In this document: piece by piece, positions 26,688-38,777 of the stretch
How positions within the stretch are numbered: position 1 is the first letter of the stretch
How the letters are laid out: every line of letters starts with the position of its first letter
Assembly (NCBI GenBank): GCA_026745465.1
Contig: JACYXH010000189.1
Coordinates: 110,001-174,000 of the forward strand
Source: Lota lota
Lineage: Eukaryota > Chordata > Actinopteri > Gadiformes > Lotidae
Direction of reading: 5' to 3'
Length of the DNA stretch: 64,000 nucleotides
Notes under the pieces: generated by a model
The model's input: the letters and a program-made list of their open reading frames with translations, nothing else
Told to the model about the DNA's origin: nothing
Database searches by the model: none
Translations under genes and position numbers: made by a program

Positions 26688-29600
26688 TCAATAGAGTACT
26701 CCGCTTGGTTCCAGTAACACATATCTCTGGACGGACGGCGGCAGGGGAAGCTGCGGGACGGCGGCGAGACACATCCCCCCCAGTGCGGCGCGGACGCTAC
26801 ACCTGGCCAGGTGCATCAGAGAGCGAGGCCTGTCGGACCAGACGTCGAAGAGGGAGTCGTAGAACACCTGGTGCCTCTGGGAAGGCACGGACAAGGGCCT
26901 TCTATTAGTTAAGACTTGATCACGTTCAATTATAGGGTGGTTCAGGTTGGATTATTTCTTATTCATTTTAAATTAGAATTTAATTTAATTTAATATTTTT
27001 TCATGTATATATTGCTGATATACTGATATGAGACATATCATCTTCAATAAGAGACAAGGGCCAAGATTAGATTGACAACATGTATGTTGCATTTAAAAAA
27101 GCATACACATATACTTGTATATACATTATGTACATACATACATATGATTGGAACAAAGCCATTGAATACCTTATAGCTGTCGTCAGGAATGGACGTTCGC
27201 CATTTCCTTGTGGGCTTCAAGCGTTCGTAGGAGTTGGCCAGGATCTCCACTGCTTCAGGGAAGTCATGGCAGGCCTGCAACACCTGTACTGCACCAGACA
27301 CACCAACCATCCATCTAACGATTCACTAACACGAGGGAATGCACCCACTGCAGAAGACGGCTCCCCTGTTATTGCAGTGAGTGCAAGATGGTGAGTGCTG
27401 CAGGCTACATTATACCTCATGGGTCTCTACGGCAGTTCTTGCGTTTATGTTTCTTCTGTCCATACTTCTGAGCGTAAGAAGTCGCCAAAAGTCACTAATT
27501 CAGTGACATCTGTTCATCTTTTAAACGTGAAGATAATGTTGTAAGAATTTAAATTGATGTCAACTACTCTAGCATGAAGGAGTCTGCGAATTGTTTAAAG
27601 AAAAAAGCAGGAAAGGCCATTTGTCGCCCGGACAAAAAAAAAGTTTTTGGAGTGCATGTAAGTGCATGTACGTAACCTACAGTATGTAACCTTACAGTGT
27701 ACCTATGCCGTAGGAGTCAACTACGCAGGAGTGTCCTCCCAGCTTCATGTACCTTGTGGAACTGGGGAGGGTAAATGCGCGCGGCGTTGTGGTTGAGCAG
27801 CAGCTGGTAGCAGAGATGGGGGACGCCCGTGGCCCTGACGTCGGTGACCTTGAGGAGGTACTGGATGGGGGCGCAGCCGTTGATGTCCATGGCGCGGGCG
27901 TCCGCGCCGCCCTCCAGCAGCATCTGCATCAACACGTGGTCGCAGTTCCAGGCGGCCTTGTGGAGGGCCGTCTTGTTGTCCTCCTCCAGGATGTTAGGGT
28001 CTGAGGTCAGACGAAGGCGGTGAGAGGGTGTGGTCATGTTATCGCACGCTCAATTCAAACTTAAAGTCATCGATTTGCGGTATGTATGTACTCCACATAG
28101 ATATACCGGTATACAAATATAGAACATGCAATATATGTGTCCAATAAACATAGATTAACTTACATATATAAATTATATTCATGGTATAATGTAAATATTT
28201 TTGTATATTTCTATACAATTTTGATTTAGATATATGATATTGCAATACTTTTGATTGGCTTTTATGGTATCATCTTATGTCACAGTGACCATACAAACTA
28301 AATGGGTGACAAACCTGGTACTTGGCCAGTTGCAATACCCCCAGAACATTCTCAGATGGTTACAGTTCTAAATAATAATGGAACATTTATATGAACAACA
28401 CGGGAACATGGACCACCTGCATTGTGGTCCAGCAGAATGCGACAGACGAGGTGGTGGTCCTCGCTGTAGAGCTGCTCCTTGGGGTCGAAGGCCCAGAAGG
28501 CCGCAGTCAGCAGGGGAGTTTCCTGATGAGAGTTGACTGCGTTCACTGCAGCGCCGCTGGCCAGGTACAGCGCTGCCAGCTGTGGGATGCCGAACCTGGC
28601 GGCCGTGTGCAACGGAGTGTCCTCTTCGTTGTTATTACTGGCCATGTTCACCTTCCCACCTGCAGAGAGGACATACTGTTTCCTTCTTACAGATAGTTCT
28701 TAATCTGTCTACAGATTAATCGGTTTTCTCTGGGTATTTTTCTGCTTCATGCCATCATACGTCTCTGTATTTATGTATGCACACTTCTCCATCTTTACGT
28801 ATTGCCCAGAGTATACAAATTCCCTTTATTATATACTATATAAAAATACATTACCATCAAAGGCATAATGGCATATGCTATAGACTATAACTAAATTACA
28901 ATAAACTTATTTCGTTAAGCTAAATTGTTCATGATCAGTCCTCTTCACCCTTCCTTCAACCACATGACCCCATTGTTGACCTCTGACCTCTGAGAAGGAG
29001 CTGCTTGGCACAGTCCACTGACTCTCTGGTGATACAGTAGTGGAGCGCAGTGTGGCCGCTTAATGATTGGCTGTTGACCCGGGCCCCATGGTCCAATAGC
29101 AAGGCCACGCAGTCAGCCTGGGAGACCTCGCAGGCCACATGTAGCGGGGTCTTGCCGTTGGGTTTGCGGTTAACGGCCGCCCCCTTCTGGAGGAGCACCA
29201 GTAGTGACTCTAACGCGTTGTACATCACGCACACGTGGACGCCCATCGCCCATGACTTCTCCAGTTTATAGCCTGGCAACCAGTATCCTGTGAGAATAGA
29301 GACGGGGAATGTTTTTCTTTAATGAGAATAACAAAAATACGCTGTATCATGAGAAAAATACATCTTGGCTTTGGGTTCAATTTCATCCGTGGAGCTTTAG
29401 CGCCACCTAGGGGCTGATTTGAAATAATCTTCCTCCTAGCTTGGAACAACAAAAACAATGCATATAATATGACTTTTGTGATGTCTTAGTTCGAACACAT
29501 TCACTTTATGTAAACTCTATCCCGGCCAGTAAAAATTCCCCTACTGCCGTCGGGGAAGCGGTACTGAAGCCTCGGGGCCAAAACCCAGAGGATGACGGAA

Positions 29601-30190
29601 CAGTTTTTTCCCCCAAGCAGCCAGGCTCCTGGAGAAATCCATTACCCCCAAACCAACCCCACGCACACTACAACAACCCATTTAATTATCTGCACAGCAT
29701 TTTATTTATTTAAAGAAATTGCACTACCACCGTGGCTGGTACCACTACCACTTGAACACATTGTTGTATTGATGTTGGTACTTATTATTAATTTATTATT
29801 ACATACTTTGTTATTGATCTTGTATTGATGCTGCTATATGACTACAAATTTTACTCTTGCGTACTTGTACGTTAAGATGTAATAAAAGCAACTCTGATTC
29901 TGATTCAGATAAAAGTATTCAAATCCTGCCCTACCTTGCTTGTACGAAGCCAGGACCATGCTGCGGTCCTCCACCTCCAGCACCGTGTCTATATCGAGGT
30001 CGGTGGTGTACAGGATCTCCAACACCGCTCGTCCGTCGTTCCTCTGCAGGGCCTCCAGGAAGCGGGCCTTGAGCTCCTTGGCCGCCAACTGCCTGGGGCT
30101 CAGCTCCTCCATGAACACAGAGGGCGCCCCGCTACCTGCACCAGCACCCGAGTGCGGCACGGAGGGCGACCCGGCGGTTGACAGCGGCAT
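26688..30190 (-). CDS. asb4: ankyrin repeat and SOCS box protein 4 (complete, 6 exons)
   Basis: ASB proteins are substrate adaptors of Cullin5-ElonginB/C ubiquitin ligases; ASB4 is linked to vascular development. Minus-strand exons: 29,935-30,190; 28,988-29,287; 28,417-28,659; 27,753-28,000; 27,170-27,283; 26,688-26,876 (TGA). Joined they give 449 codons plus stop, in phase throughout. Residues 1-85 include [16 protein letters not shown] and [17 protein letters not shown]. Ankyrin repeats follow ([78 protein letters not shown], then [11 protein letters not shown]). The last exon carries a SOCS box ([17 protein letters not shown], then [15 protein letters not shown]). I chose the ATG at 30,190 (A at -3); a later in-frame ATG ([14 protein letters not shown]) would give a length closer to human ASB4 (426), and an earlier one also exists, so the first ~25 residues are uncertain. 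Confidence 0.93.
28001..28416 (-). other. asb4: asb4 intron 3
   Basis: AT-rich, with short ATATAC-like stretches. Nothing else seen. Confidence 0.85.
29288..29934 (-). other. asb4: asb4 intron 1
   Basis: About 650 bp with a T/A-rich centre around 29,690-29,830. No gene seen. Confidence 0.85.
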
Positions 30191-33100
30191 TATCGACCAC
30201 ACCACACCATTGAGGAGGCCTGAGATGAACTCGCAAAGTGCCCTGATAAAGGCGGTGAGCATAACCTGTTGCAAGGATCCCCTGTGAAGTGCATAACATG
30301 CACTACGATGATTGTAATCCAGAGGTGGCACATTTGATTCAAAACGTTCAGTGAAAGCAGAGTTGGGAGTACGTTTAACCGTAGCAGCACGAGGGAGTGA
30401 AATCTAATACGCCTGGAGTCCAGCTTGGTATTAATAGAATGGAGAGCGTGTTGTGGGCAGTGGGCGTTGGTGATTGTAGACCCTGAATGTATAATACGAT
30501 TAGAACTGTAGTCCTAAAAAGCGTTGTGGGAGCTAAAAAACATCCACCTTTGTCATGTGTTCCATTTTGTATGTACTGGATCAAACGTGAACTTTAAAGG
30601 TTTGACCCAAAAACAGCCATTTATATTTAGATGTTGTAATGGGATTGATGAGATTCCCAATGTCCATAATCTAGGTCTACCTGTAGGAATCATTGATCAG
30701 GGTCCATACCCCATAATAACCTCCTTAGTAACATTTATCAGAATTGTAAGCGGCTTTGGATAGTAGTAGTCATGGTAAAAATGAATAGCCATTACGGTAA
30801 ATAGGCTAGTAGTCATAGTAAAATAACGGTAAAGTAAACATGTCCATCATTAACTATTTTCGATCAGGATGTCTGCTTTGTGGGCATCGTTTGAAACATT
30901 GTAATTAAAAGCTCAAGGAAACATTGCCACTGAGCACACAAGCCAGCCATGGTAGAAGAAGGCAAGCCAAAGGAAACAACAGACAGAGCCTGCACATTTT
31001 ATTCAGTGTGACAAGTAGCTGCCAAATCCAACTTTTCATACTGCAAAAGAAAGAGGGAGAAAGAGCGAAGGGAAAAGAAGAACAGGATAGCAATAGGATG
31101 AAGCACGAAGAGCTTTGCTTTGTTCCAAAGCGTTAAAGCTCGGCGACAAGTTTGCGTGTGAGTGACCCTGGCTCTCTCTCTCTCTACCCGTGACTATGCA
31201 CAGGAAAGACGGATGCTCACTGCCATGTCCCAGGCATGGCACAAAAACAGCGTCCTTTATCTGGAGATCGCTATTCATCCCACCGGCGGCGCAGGCTAGT
31301 CAATCCACGAGAAGGAGAAAAGGAGCAAAACATGGATGGGATCCCCTTCTGCAGCAGCCCTAGCAAACTGTACACGGCCCACCGCCAGGTTAGAAAACAA
31401 GGCTTCTTTAGGGTTAATAATACCGTATATTGCTTTCGGCGTGTTTTACTGTACACAGAAAATGTTCAGTCGACGGCCTGGACCGGGTCTGTCGACTGCA
31501 GTGGCGGTGGGGGTCGTATTCACACAAAGGGTCATGGATCGCTTACGTTTTTGTTTAAGAGGAAGGAATAGGATTTTCTCTTCTTTTTTGTTGTTGCAAC
31601 TTTTAAAATGGGATGACATATTAACGTTGAATCATGATCTCAAATCACATTGTTGATGATTATCCATTGGAAAAAAAAACTATTTATTTTCTAGTGTAAA
31701 ATCTTTTTTGGCAAAAAAGAAAAAGAACGACAAAACCACAACTGCGCATAAATCATTAGGTGGTGTTAATAATACTCTATTCTTGCATAACTTACTGTAG
31801 CATAAACAATAGTCAGATGGTTAATAAAATACATAAATAATACATAATAACAGTTTCATTCCAGAATTGTACTGGAGCTACCTTTTGTTGCATTGAGTGA
31901 ATGTATATCTCCAGACTCTGTAAGTGTGTAACAAACACAAACACACACACTAGTCCTTATACAACAGCAGTAGTGCCTTATAGACAAGAACAGCATCACC
32001 CTACTCATCCTTACTTAGATAGTAAACACACGTATCAAACACACCAACTACAGAGCTCAAAAAATACTTTCAAACTTTCAAACCGACAAGTGTAAACGAT
32101 GAATGTGGAGCCATCACTAAAATATGTTCAAATGAAATGTCATCCTATTGTATCTCACTAGTGCAACTTCTATCACGTCCTTCATCTGTGATGAATTATT
32201 CAACATTACAGCTCCAGTCATCTTTTTCCAGAATATCATTTGTTTAAATATGTTAACAAGAAAAACAAAAAAACAAAAAGCATTAATATTAAAGTATATC
32301 ATTCTTGGATATTCATTCACATATTCTCAGGTTCACAGGTGTCAAATGAAAGGTAATCTGTAATCTGTGATTTGTATGCATGGTATTAGATTTGTCTTGT
32401 TTAAATTATATCAATAATAAATGTATTTCATATAATGATTCGGATGAGCCATCATCGGATTGAAACACGTATTTAGAAGTGAATGGAGATAAATACTCAT
32501 CTATGATTTTCCCAAAGGCAGCAGCTGGGTAGTAATCATTTCTTTAGCTCATATAAAAAGGAGGTCGAAAGCAGGTTACAGACGGTGTCAGAACGTTTTG
32601 CATATAAGTACGAGGTTTCACTTTGTAATCATGGTGGTATGACTAAATGGGTTTTTATGACTTGTTTTCTGTCGTACACAACCACACAGTCTCCATTTCC
32701 GTCTTGGACGTCCTGTTGAGTTCTGGAGGTTCTTTCCTGTCATTTTCATATTTTGTCGGGGAAATTGCTTTTATAACATTTTAAGAACAATATACATAGT
32801 CAGTTTCACACAAGTCAGTAGTCGACTTTCCAGTGTTGTGGACTCTCCAGTGTAGTCACAGATGGCGTCCATAGAGATTGGTTTTCTCTCAGTCAGGACC
32901 CACTTGCATGGTAAAGATTCCGATTCAGCAGCAATGAGAGGAAGCAGCACTGGCGACATCTAGTGGTCGATGTGTGTAATTGCCCATATGCTCTCAGTCC
33001 CCCAACATAGTTTGTGTGAGTGCTTGTGTTCTTCATCACAGCTGTCAGGTACTTCCCAATGAACGCATCTGAACAGGATATATTACTGTATATAATTCTG

Positions 33101-33734
33101 CCTGTCACACAATGGCACACTAGAGATATCTGCATGTATATTCATCGCTGTATATGTACAATGCCACTTGTAAGGGGCACTATCGTACACATCCATTAAT
33201 ATGGCTAACACAGATGGCTCTAAAGAAGAAAAAGCTAAAAGATATGTTCTTGGTTGATGTGGAGGTCATGTTTAACCATCTCGCAATCTAGCCATGAATA
33301 TGAATAAATACATGTACAGCAATAAATGTCTAAATAAATATAGATCTGAGCAGATGTTGAAACAGTAAAACAGAAATAGTGTTGGGGGTGGGGGGGGGGG
33401 GGGGGAGTTCAGTCGAGGTGAACATGGAGTGGTCGCTGGGTAGAAGGAAGGGTGGTTAGGTGGGCAGCAACCTATTAACAGTGTGAGCACCTTTTTTTGG
33501 TTTTCTACTCGGGTGAAAAAAAACGAAAACACATCACCCAACCTTCCAGCAGGTGGTCCCATCGTGGACCACCTCCACCCATCGTGGACCACCACCACCA
33601 CTTTAAGGGCACCCCACTGAGGACGCAGGGGTCCTTTGTGATGTCCCGGTGTCTCAAGGTGCTACTGGGTGCAGGGAGCGTGATAAGAACAACAGTAGGG
33701 GAGGTGCGGGGCCCCCTGGGTCCTAGGGCTCATC
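30191..33734. other. intergenic or ppp1r9a 3' UTR region
   Basis: It lies upstream of asb4 and downstream of the ppp1r9a stop codon. Both genes are on the minus strand, so the right part may be ppp1r9a 3' UTR; minus-strand AATAAA occurs at 31,683-31,688 and 30,994-30,999. In human, paraoxonase genes sit between these two genes, but I find no paraoxonase-like frame here. A G-rich tract lies at 33,383-33,406 and a dispersed repeat at 30,636-30,765. Confidence 0.5.
30636..30765 (-). repeat. dispersed teleost repeat, copy 5 (reverse)
   Basis: The reverse complement reads CTATCCAAAGCCGCTTACAA at its start and ATTCCTACAGGTAGAC further on, then TTATGGACATTGGGAAT, matching the plus-strand copies. 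Confidence 0.6.
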
Positions 33735-33893
33735 CTAGCTCTGTTTCTGCTGCTCCTGCTCTCTCTTGCGGAGCTTGTCCCGCTGCCTCTCCATCTTGTC
33801 CCGGTTCCTCCGGGTCTTGTCCTGCAGCACCTTCAGCTCCTTGATCTTCTTCTTCATCAGCCCGCGGTCCTGGGACGAGGAGATGCCCAGGGC

Positions 33894-33991
<98 letters not shown>

Positions 33992-36129
33992 GCACCCATT
34001 TTCACAATGGACTTAACCTTACTTCACCTTTGTTTCTACTTTGTTTTATGCTACATCTATATATCCGCCCATTCTGCAACTATCGCAGTTTGTGCTTGAC
34101 TTTTAGAGGGCTTAGGGTTGGTGGGTGTTGTATAATGTGGGCATGTGAAGCCATTTGAGGCTGAGTGTGATTAAGGGTTATTGTTGCTACACCAAAACAA
34201 TTTACTCAATAGACCCACCTCTGCAGTTACAGCTCGTCGATAAAAACGATATACTAGAAACCTTTACTGTTTCTCTTTTTGTAATTTAGCAGGTAGTTTT
34301 GTGGGAGAGGGTTACTCACCTTGAGCTCGTTGCTTTCCATCTGCAGTAGGCGTTCCCCATCCATGTTTTTGGCAGTGAATTCTGGGACAGGGAGTTCCAA
34401 GTTGAGTCCGACAAGCCAGCGGGCCACCTGCTGGGAGGTCCACTCTGTCACGCTGTGGGTCTGCCACTGGTGCTGCTTAGGGAACTGGCCCTCGTCTAGT
34501 ATCTACAGACAGAGAATACAATTATGATACCAACATATCTATGTAGATATATAGATGATAAAAGATAAGGCCTCACCATTACATGCTATAACTAAAAGGG
34601 GAAATGGATATTTACCTTACTAAATGGGAAATCACACAAGGGAAAACTATTCTGTGAAAACATGGATGCCGCAGACATTGTGCACCAGCCTTAACTCATC
34701 CTCTATCATATCCAAACTCTGAACATGGCAGCATGATGGACAACAAAATACAACTTTACTAACACCAAATGAAAAAGACACATCAAGAAATGGCGTCCGC
34801 ACCGCATTGCAGACGGTGTCCTCTGCAAAAGAACAAGCATGTCTCTGAACCCAGTAGAGACACCTCAGTGTTTAGTCACACGATGTCTCGTGATGTCAAA
34901 GAGAGGCTTATGTATATCAGAGAGCGACGTCTGTGGGCGCACCTCATCTGAAGAGATGGCCGGCGCGTGAGAGCGCTCCGACATCTTGACCTCATTCAAC
35001 AGGCTGCTGATCTCCACCGAGCTGCTGCTGCTGGTGCTCAGGGCCGGACCCTGGGGGACAAGAGAACCACAATACCCAAGGCTTGGGTTTACATTGCTTG
35101 GGTCTCGAATGAGCTCAGGCTGGGAGTTGTAGTTTTTTTTTACATTCACCCTCAGACCCTAAGGATTAGTTAATTAAGATGGATCAGTGAATATGCTTTT
35201 GAGTGATATAGCAGAGAAAATGAAGAAGAGCAATGCATGTGCTAGAATGATTGTGTACTAATGAAGACAAGCAGTATATATCTAAATAATTTCTGCTGGG
35301 GTAAGAAATTGGATTTTCACATTAGAAAAAAGAATACGTTAGTGACAGAATACTTCAAATATGTAACACCAAGATCAGCCCGGCGTTTGGTTAAACAAAT
35401 TACCAATTTCAAACTGATTTGATTTAAAGCTGTACAATCATTCATTGATTAATCAACTTGTGTCGGCTGATCAAATCTGACATCTGGTTTGCGCAGGTTT
35501 CTTGAGATTTGGCGATGTAATTTGTTTCAACCTTTATGATTAGGGAACATTTATTGGCGTAGCTATCCCTAATTGCCTGTTAAACCACCAATCGTTGGCC
35601 ATTTGGCCAAAAGAGATGTATGATTGGACGAAAGTAAGGGATACACAATATATACAATACCAAATAATATGAATAGGAGAAGAAGTGGGGCCAGGTTAAA
35701 AAGTTCTGTTGAACAAAAACAGTCGGGTTTATTTAAATGAATAACAATGGCAAATAAAAATACTTTAAGAAAATAAGATTGATTTCAAGGATAAAAAACA
35801 ACTGAAAACCCCCGAAAAAGGGTTGACCTATTTATAATTGGTTATCCACAATTTCGCTAAAATATTTACCTATGATTGAATACATGATTGGACTATTAGT
35901 TTTACTATTCAAGCATTTTTCCAACTGCCTCATTAAAGAACACTGTAATTTGTTGGTGTTTTTTATATGAACAGTTTCTGTCCTGGGATGGCGTACGCCT
36001 TGCGGCGCCATGGCAACATTCACCATAATACAACCATGATATCATCAACCCTCTGTGCTGTGTAGTTTGACCGCATATACCTTGGCCTTGAGTTTCTCTG
36101 GACTGTCCTCCACCAAGGGCTCCGTGGAA
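33735..36129 (-). CDS. ppp1r9a: neurabin-1 (ppp1r9a), C-terminal exons (partial)
   Basis: Neurabin-1 is an actin-binding scaffold that targets protein phosphatase 1 to dendritic spines; unlike spinophilin it ends in a SAM domain. Exons in gene order: 36,081-36,129 (STEPLVEDSPEKLKAK); 34,943-35,050 (SSSSSVEISSLLNEVKMSER); 34,320-34,502 (FPKQHQWQTHSVTEW, then QQVARWLVGLNLE and ERLLQMESNELK); 33,735-33,893 (ALGISSSQDRGLMKKKIKEL, then a basic coiled tail ending EQEQQKQS and TAG). Borders are AG/GT and phases fit. The SAM domain spans the last two exons, and SSVEISSLLNEVKMSE is typical of neurabin-1. The N-terminal actin-binding, PP1-binding and PDZ parts must lie further upstream, beyond the right edge, so the array from 36,241 would be in the intron before the 36,129 exon. 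Its acceptor pyrimidine tract is the minus strand of a GA repeat. Confidence 0.88.
33897..33990 (-). repeat. (GT)n serving as the acceptor tract of the last ppp1r9a intron
   Basis: Read on the minus strand, about 94 bp of GT run directly into the acceptor TGTGCAG of the terminal exon, leaving no ordinary pyrimidine tract. Confidence 0.95.
35051..36080 (-). other. ppp1r9a: ppp1r9a intron
   Basis: AT-rich, no repeat array or gene seen. A tRNA-like trace is absent here, so the array stops short of this intron. Confidence 0.75.
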
Positions 36130-36240
36130 CTGAGAGAGACACGGAGAGAGAGACAAAAGACAGAGAGAGAGAGAGCGAGACGGAGACAGACACAGAAAGA
36201 CAGATGGAGAGAGAGAGACACAGAGACAGAGCGACAGATA
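36130..36240. repeat. GA-rich simple repeat at the left border of the tRNA array
   Basis: Imperfect (GA)n with CAGA and CACAGA variants. It separates the ppp1r9a exon acceptor from the first, truncated tRNA copy and directly abuts it. Confidence 0.93.
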
Positions 36241-36311
36241 GAGCCAGCGAGCTAAGGATTTCAGGCTCTTTTCACTACAGTCCTCCTGTGTACCAACTGA
36301 GCTGTTGAAGG
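36241..36311 (-). pseudogene. truncated tRNA-Tyr copy at array edge
   Basis: Matches a class B copy from the T-stem region to the 5' end but lacks the T loop and 3' acceptor strand, and has CCTGTGTACC and GTTGAAGG changes in the D arm and acceptor. The broken side faces the GA repeat. Confidence 0.85.
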
Positions 36312-36435
36312 GTCGGTAAGAGGGGTTATTGGTAGGAATGTCTACCAATAATATTGGCAAACCCAGCATTATCCCATATAGGCAATTTCTTAACCAAATT
36401 ATAGCTGTCAAAGTCTTACAGCACTTTCAAAAAAT

Positions 36436-36521
36436 TCCTGCAAGCCAGAGATGAACCACCATCCTACGGATTTAAGACTTTTTAAAATAGTCCTCAGCTC
36501 CACCAACTGAGTTATTGTAGC
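36436..36521 (-). pseudogene. decayed tRNA-Tyr copy P0 (P86)
   Basis: P86 copies: 5' acceptor strand reads GCTACAA and cannot pair with the TCGAAGG-type 3' strand, the GTA anticodon is lost, and TTTT lies in the former anticodon loop. This copy also has 3' changes (CCTGCAAGCCAG). Confidence 0.85.
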
Positions 36522-36648
36522 TTGAGTTAGCATGGTTATTGCGAGGAATAGCCACAAAACCTCTCGGCCACATCCCACATTAATGCAACATCGACATTCC
36601 TTTCACCAAATGACAATCCCTCAAAGTTGTTCTCTACTTCCTAAAAAT

Positions 36649-36736
36649 TCCTTCGAGCAGGAGTTGAACCAGCGACCTAAGGATATCAGACTCTTTTTAC
36701 TACAGTCCTCCGCTCTACCAACTGAGCTATCGAAGG
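36649..36736 (-). tRNA. tRNA-Tyr(GTA) T1
   Basis: Consensus and class A intron, but G63>T gives a T51-T63 mismatch in the T stem. Confidence 0.8.
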
Positions 36737-36860
36737 GTCTGTATGAGCCTTTATTGGTAGGAATATCTACAAATAATATTGGCAAATCCAGCATTATGCC
36801 ATATTGGCAATTTCTTAACCAAAGGATAGCTATCAAAGTTGCACTGCACTTCCTAAAAAT

Positions 36861-36948
36861 TCCTTCAAGCCGGAGTTGAACCAGCGACCTAAGGATTTCA
36901 GGCTCTTTTCACTACAGTCCTCCGCTCTACCAACTGAGCTATCGAAGG
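36861..36948 (-). tRNA. tRNA-Tyr(GTA) T2
   Basis: Class B; G6-T67 is a wobble pair, so the acceptor stem still closes. Confidence 0.88.
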
Positions 36949-37072
36949 GTCGGTATGAGAGGTTATTGGTACGAAGGTCTACCAATAATATTAGCAAACT
37001 CAGCATTATGCCATATTGGCAATTTCCTAACCAAATTATAGCTGTCAAAGTCGTACAGCACTTCCAAAAAAT

Positions 37073-37160
37073 TCCTTTGAGCCGGAGATGAACCACCAAC
37101 CTACGGATTTAAGACTCTTTTTAAAGTAGTCCTCCGATCCACCAACTGAGTTATTGTAGC
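37073..37160 (-). pseudogene. decayed tRNA-Tyr copy P1 (P88)
   Basis: P88 copies keep full length and read GGACTACTTTAAAAAGAG where the anticodon loop was; the acceptor 5' strand is GCTACAA, and D-arm GGTGGATC replaces GGTAGAGC. Confidence 0.88.
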
Positions 37161-37287
37161 TTGAGTTAGCATGGTTACTACGAGGAATAGCCACAAAACC
37201 TCTCGGCCACATCCCACATTAATGCAACATTGACATTCCTTTCACCAAATGACAATCCCTCAAAGTTGTTCTCTATTTCCTAAAAAT

Positions 37288-37375
37288 TCCTTCGAGCCGG
37301 AGTTGAACCAGCGACCTAAGGATATCAGACTCTTTTTACTACAGTCCTCCGCTCTACCAACTGAGCTATCGAAGG
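37288..37375 (-). tRNA. tRNA-Tyr(GTA) T3
   Basis: Class A. Confidence 0.95.
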
Positions 37376-37499
37376 GTCTGTATGAGCTGTTATTGGTAGG
37401 AATATCTACAAATAATATTGGCAAATCCAGCATTATGCCATATTGGCAATTTCTTAACCAAAGGATAGCTATCAAAGTTGCACTGCACTTCCTAAAAAT

Positions 37500-37587
37500 T
37501 CCTTCAAGCCGGAGTTGAACCAGCGACCTAAGGATTTCAGGCTCTTTTCACTACAGTCCTCCGCTCTACCAACTGAGCTATCGAAGG
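37500..37587 (-). tRNA. tRNA-Tyr(GTA) T4
   Basis: Class B. Confidence 0.88.
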
Positions 37588-37711
37588 GTCGGTACGAGAG
37601 GTTATTGGTACGAAGGTCTACCAATAATATTAGCAAACTCAGCATTATGCCATATTGGCAATTTCCTAACCAAATTATAGCTGTCAAAGTCTTACAGCAC
37701 TTCCAAAAAAT

Positions 37712-37799
37712 TCCTTCGAGCCGGAGATGAACCACCAACCTACGGATTTAAGACTCTTTTTAAAGTAGTCCTCCGATCCACCAACTGAGTTATTGTAGC
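37712..37799 (-). pseudogene. decayed tRNA-Tyr copy P2 (P88)
   Basis: P88; closes the second ~639-bp trimer. Confidence 0.88.
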
Positions 37800-37927
37800 T
37801 TGAGTTAGCATGGTTACTGCGAGGAATAGCCACAAAACTTCTCGGCCACATCCCACATTAATGCAACATCGACATTCCTTTCACCAAATGACAATCCCTC
37901 AAAGTTGTTCTCTATTTCCCAAAAAAT

Positions 37928-38015
37928 TCCTTCGAGCCGGAGTTGAACCAGCGACCTAAGGATATCAGACTCTTTTCACTACAGTCCTCCGCTCTACCAA
38001 CAGAGCTATCGAAGG
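37928..38015 (-). tRNA. tRNA-Tyr(GTA) T5
   Basis: Class E intron with A14>T, which removes the conserved A14 of the A box and of the 8-14 tertiary pair. Confidence 0.7.
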
Positions 38016-38139
38016 GTCTGTATGAGCTGTTATTGGTAGGAATATCTACAAATAATATTGGCAAATCCAGCATTATGCCATATTCGCAATTTCTTAGCCA
38101 AAGGATAGCTATCAAATTTGCAATGAACTTCCAAAAAAT

Positions 38140-38227
38140 TCCTTCGAGCCGGAGTTGAACCAGCGACCTAAGGATATCAGACTCTTTTTACTACAGTCCT
38201 CCGCTCTACCAACTGAGCTATCGAAGG
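38140..38227 (-). tRNA. tRNA-Tyr(GTA) T6
   Basis: Class A. Confidence 0.95.
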
Positions 38228-38351
38228 GTCGGTAAGAGAGGTTATTGGTAGGAATGTCTACCAATATTATTGGCAAACCCAGCATTATGCCATATTGGCA
38301 ATTTCTTAACCAAATTATAGCTGTCAAAGTCGTACAGCACTTCTAAAAAAT

Positions 38352-38438
38352 TCCTTCGAGCCGGAGATGAACCACCAACCTACTGATTTAAGACTTTTTT
38401 AAAGTAGTCCTCCGATCCACCAACTGAGTTATTGTAGC
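38352..38438 (-). pseudogene. decayed tRNA-Tyr copy P3 (87 nt)
   Basis: Intermediate between P86 and P88 (TACTGATTTAAGAC joined to AAAGTAGTCCTCCGATCC), so probably a recombinant. Confidence 0.85.
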
Positions 38439-38565
38439 TTCAGTTAGCATTGTTACTGCGAGGAATAGCCACAAATCCTCTCGGCCACATCCCATATTAA
38501 TGCAACATCGACATTCCTTTCACCAAATGACAATCCCTTAAAGTTGTTCTGTATTTCCTAAAAAC

Positions 38566-38653
38566 TCCTTCGAGCAGGAGTTGAACCAGCGACCTAAGGA
38601 TATCAGACTCTTTTCACTACAGTCCTCCGCTCTACCAACTGAGCTATCGAAGT
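38566..38653 (-). tRNA. tRNA-Tyr(GTA) T7, probably impaired
   Basis: Class E intron, G63>T in the T stem and C1>A, which breaks the C1-G72 identity pair. Confidence 0.6.
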
Positions 38654-38777
38654 GTCTGTATGAGCTGTTATTGGTAGGAATACTTACAAATAATATTGGC
38701 AAACCCAGCATTATGGCATATTGGCAATTTCTTAGCCAAAGGATAGCTATCAAATTTGCAATGCACTTCCAAAAAAC

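Noticed and set aside
27747..28004. Plus-strand open frames opposite asb4 exon 4
   Set aside because: The minus strand encodes clear ankyrin repeats with matching splice sites; the plus frames have no recognisable content.
30924..31656. Overlapping 60-110-residue frames on both strands
   Set aside because: No family resemblance, no splice-site support and mixed strands. Treated as chance frames in an intergenic or UTR stretch.
33272..33601. 109-residue minus-strand frame with a Pro-rich stretch
   Set aside because: It arises from a G-run tract and a short GGACCAC tandem duplication; it lies downstream of the ppp1r9a stop and is probably UTR.
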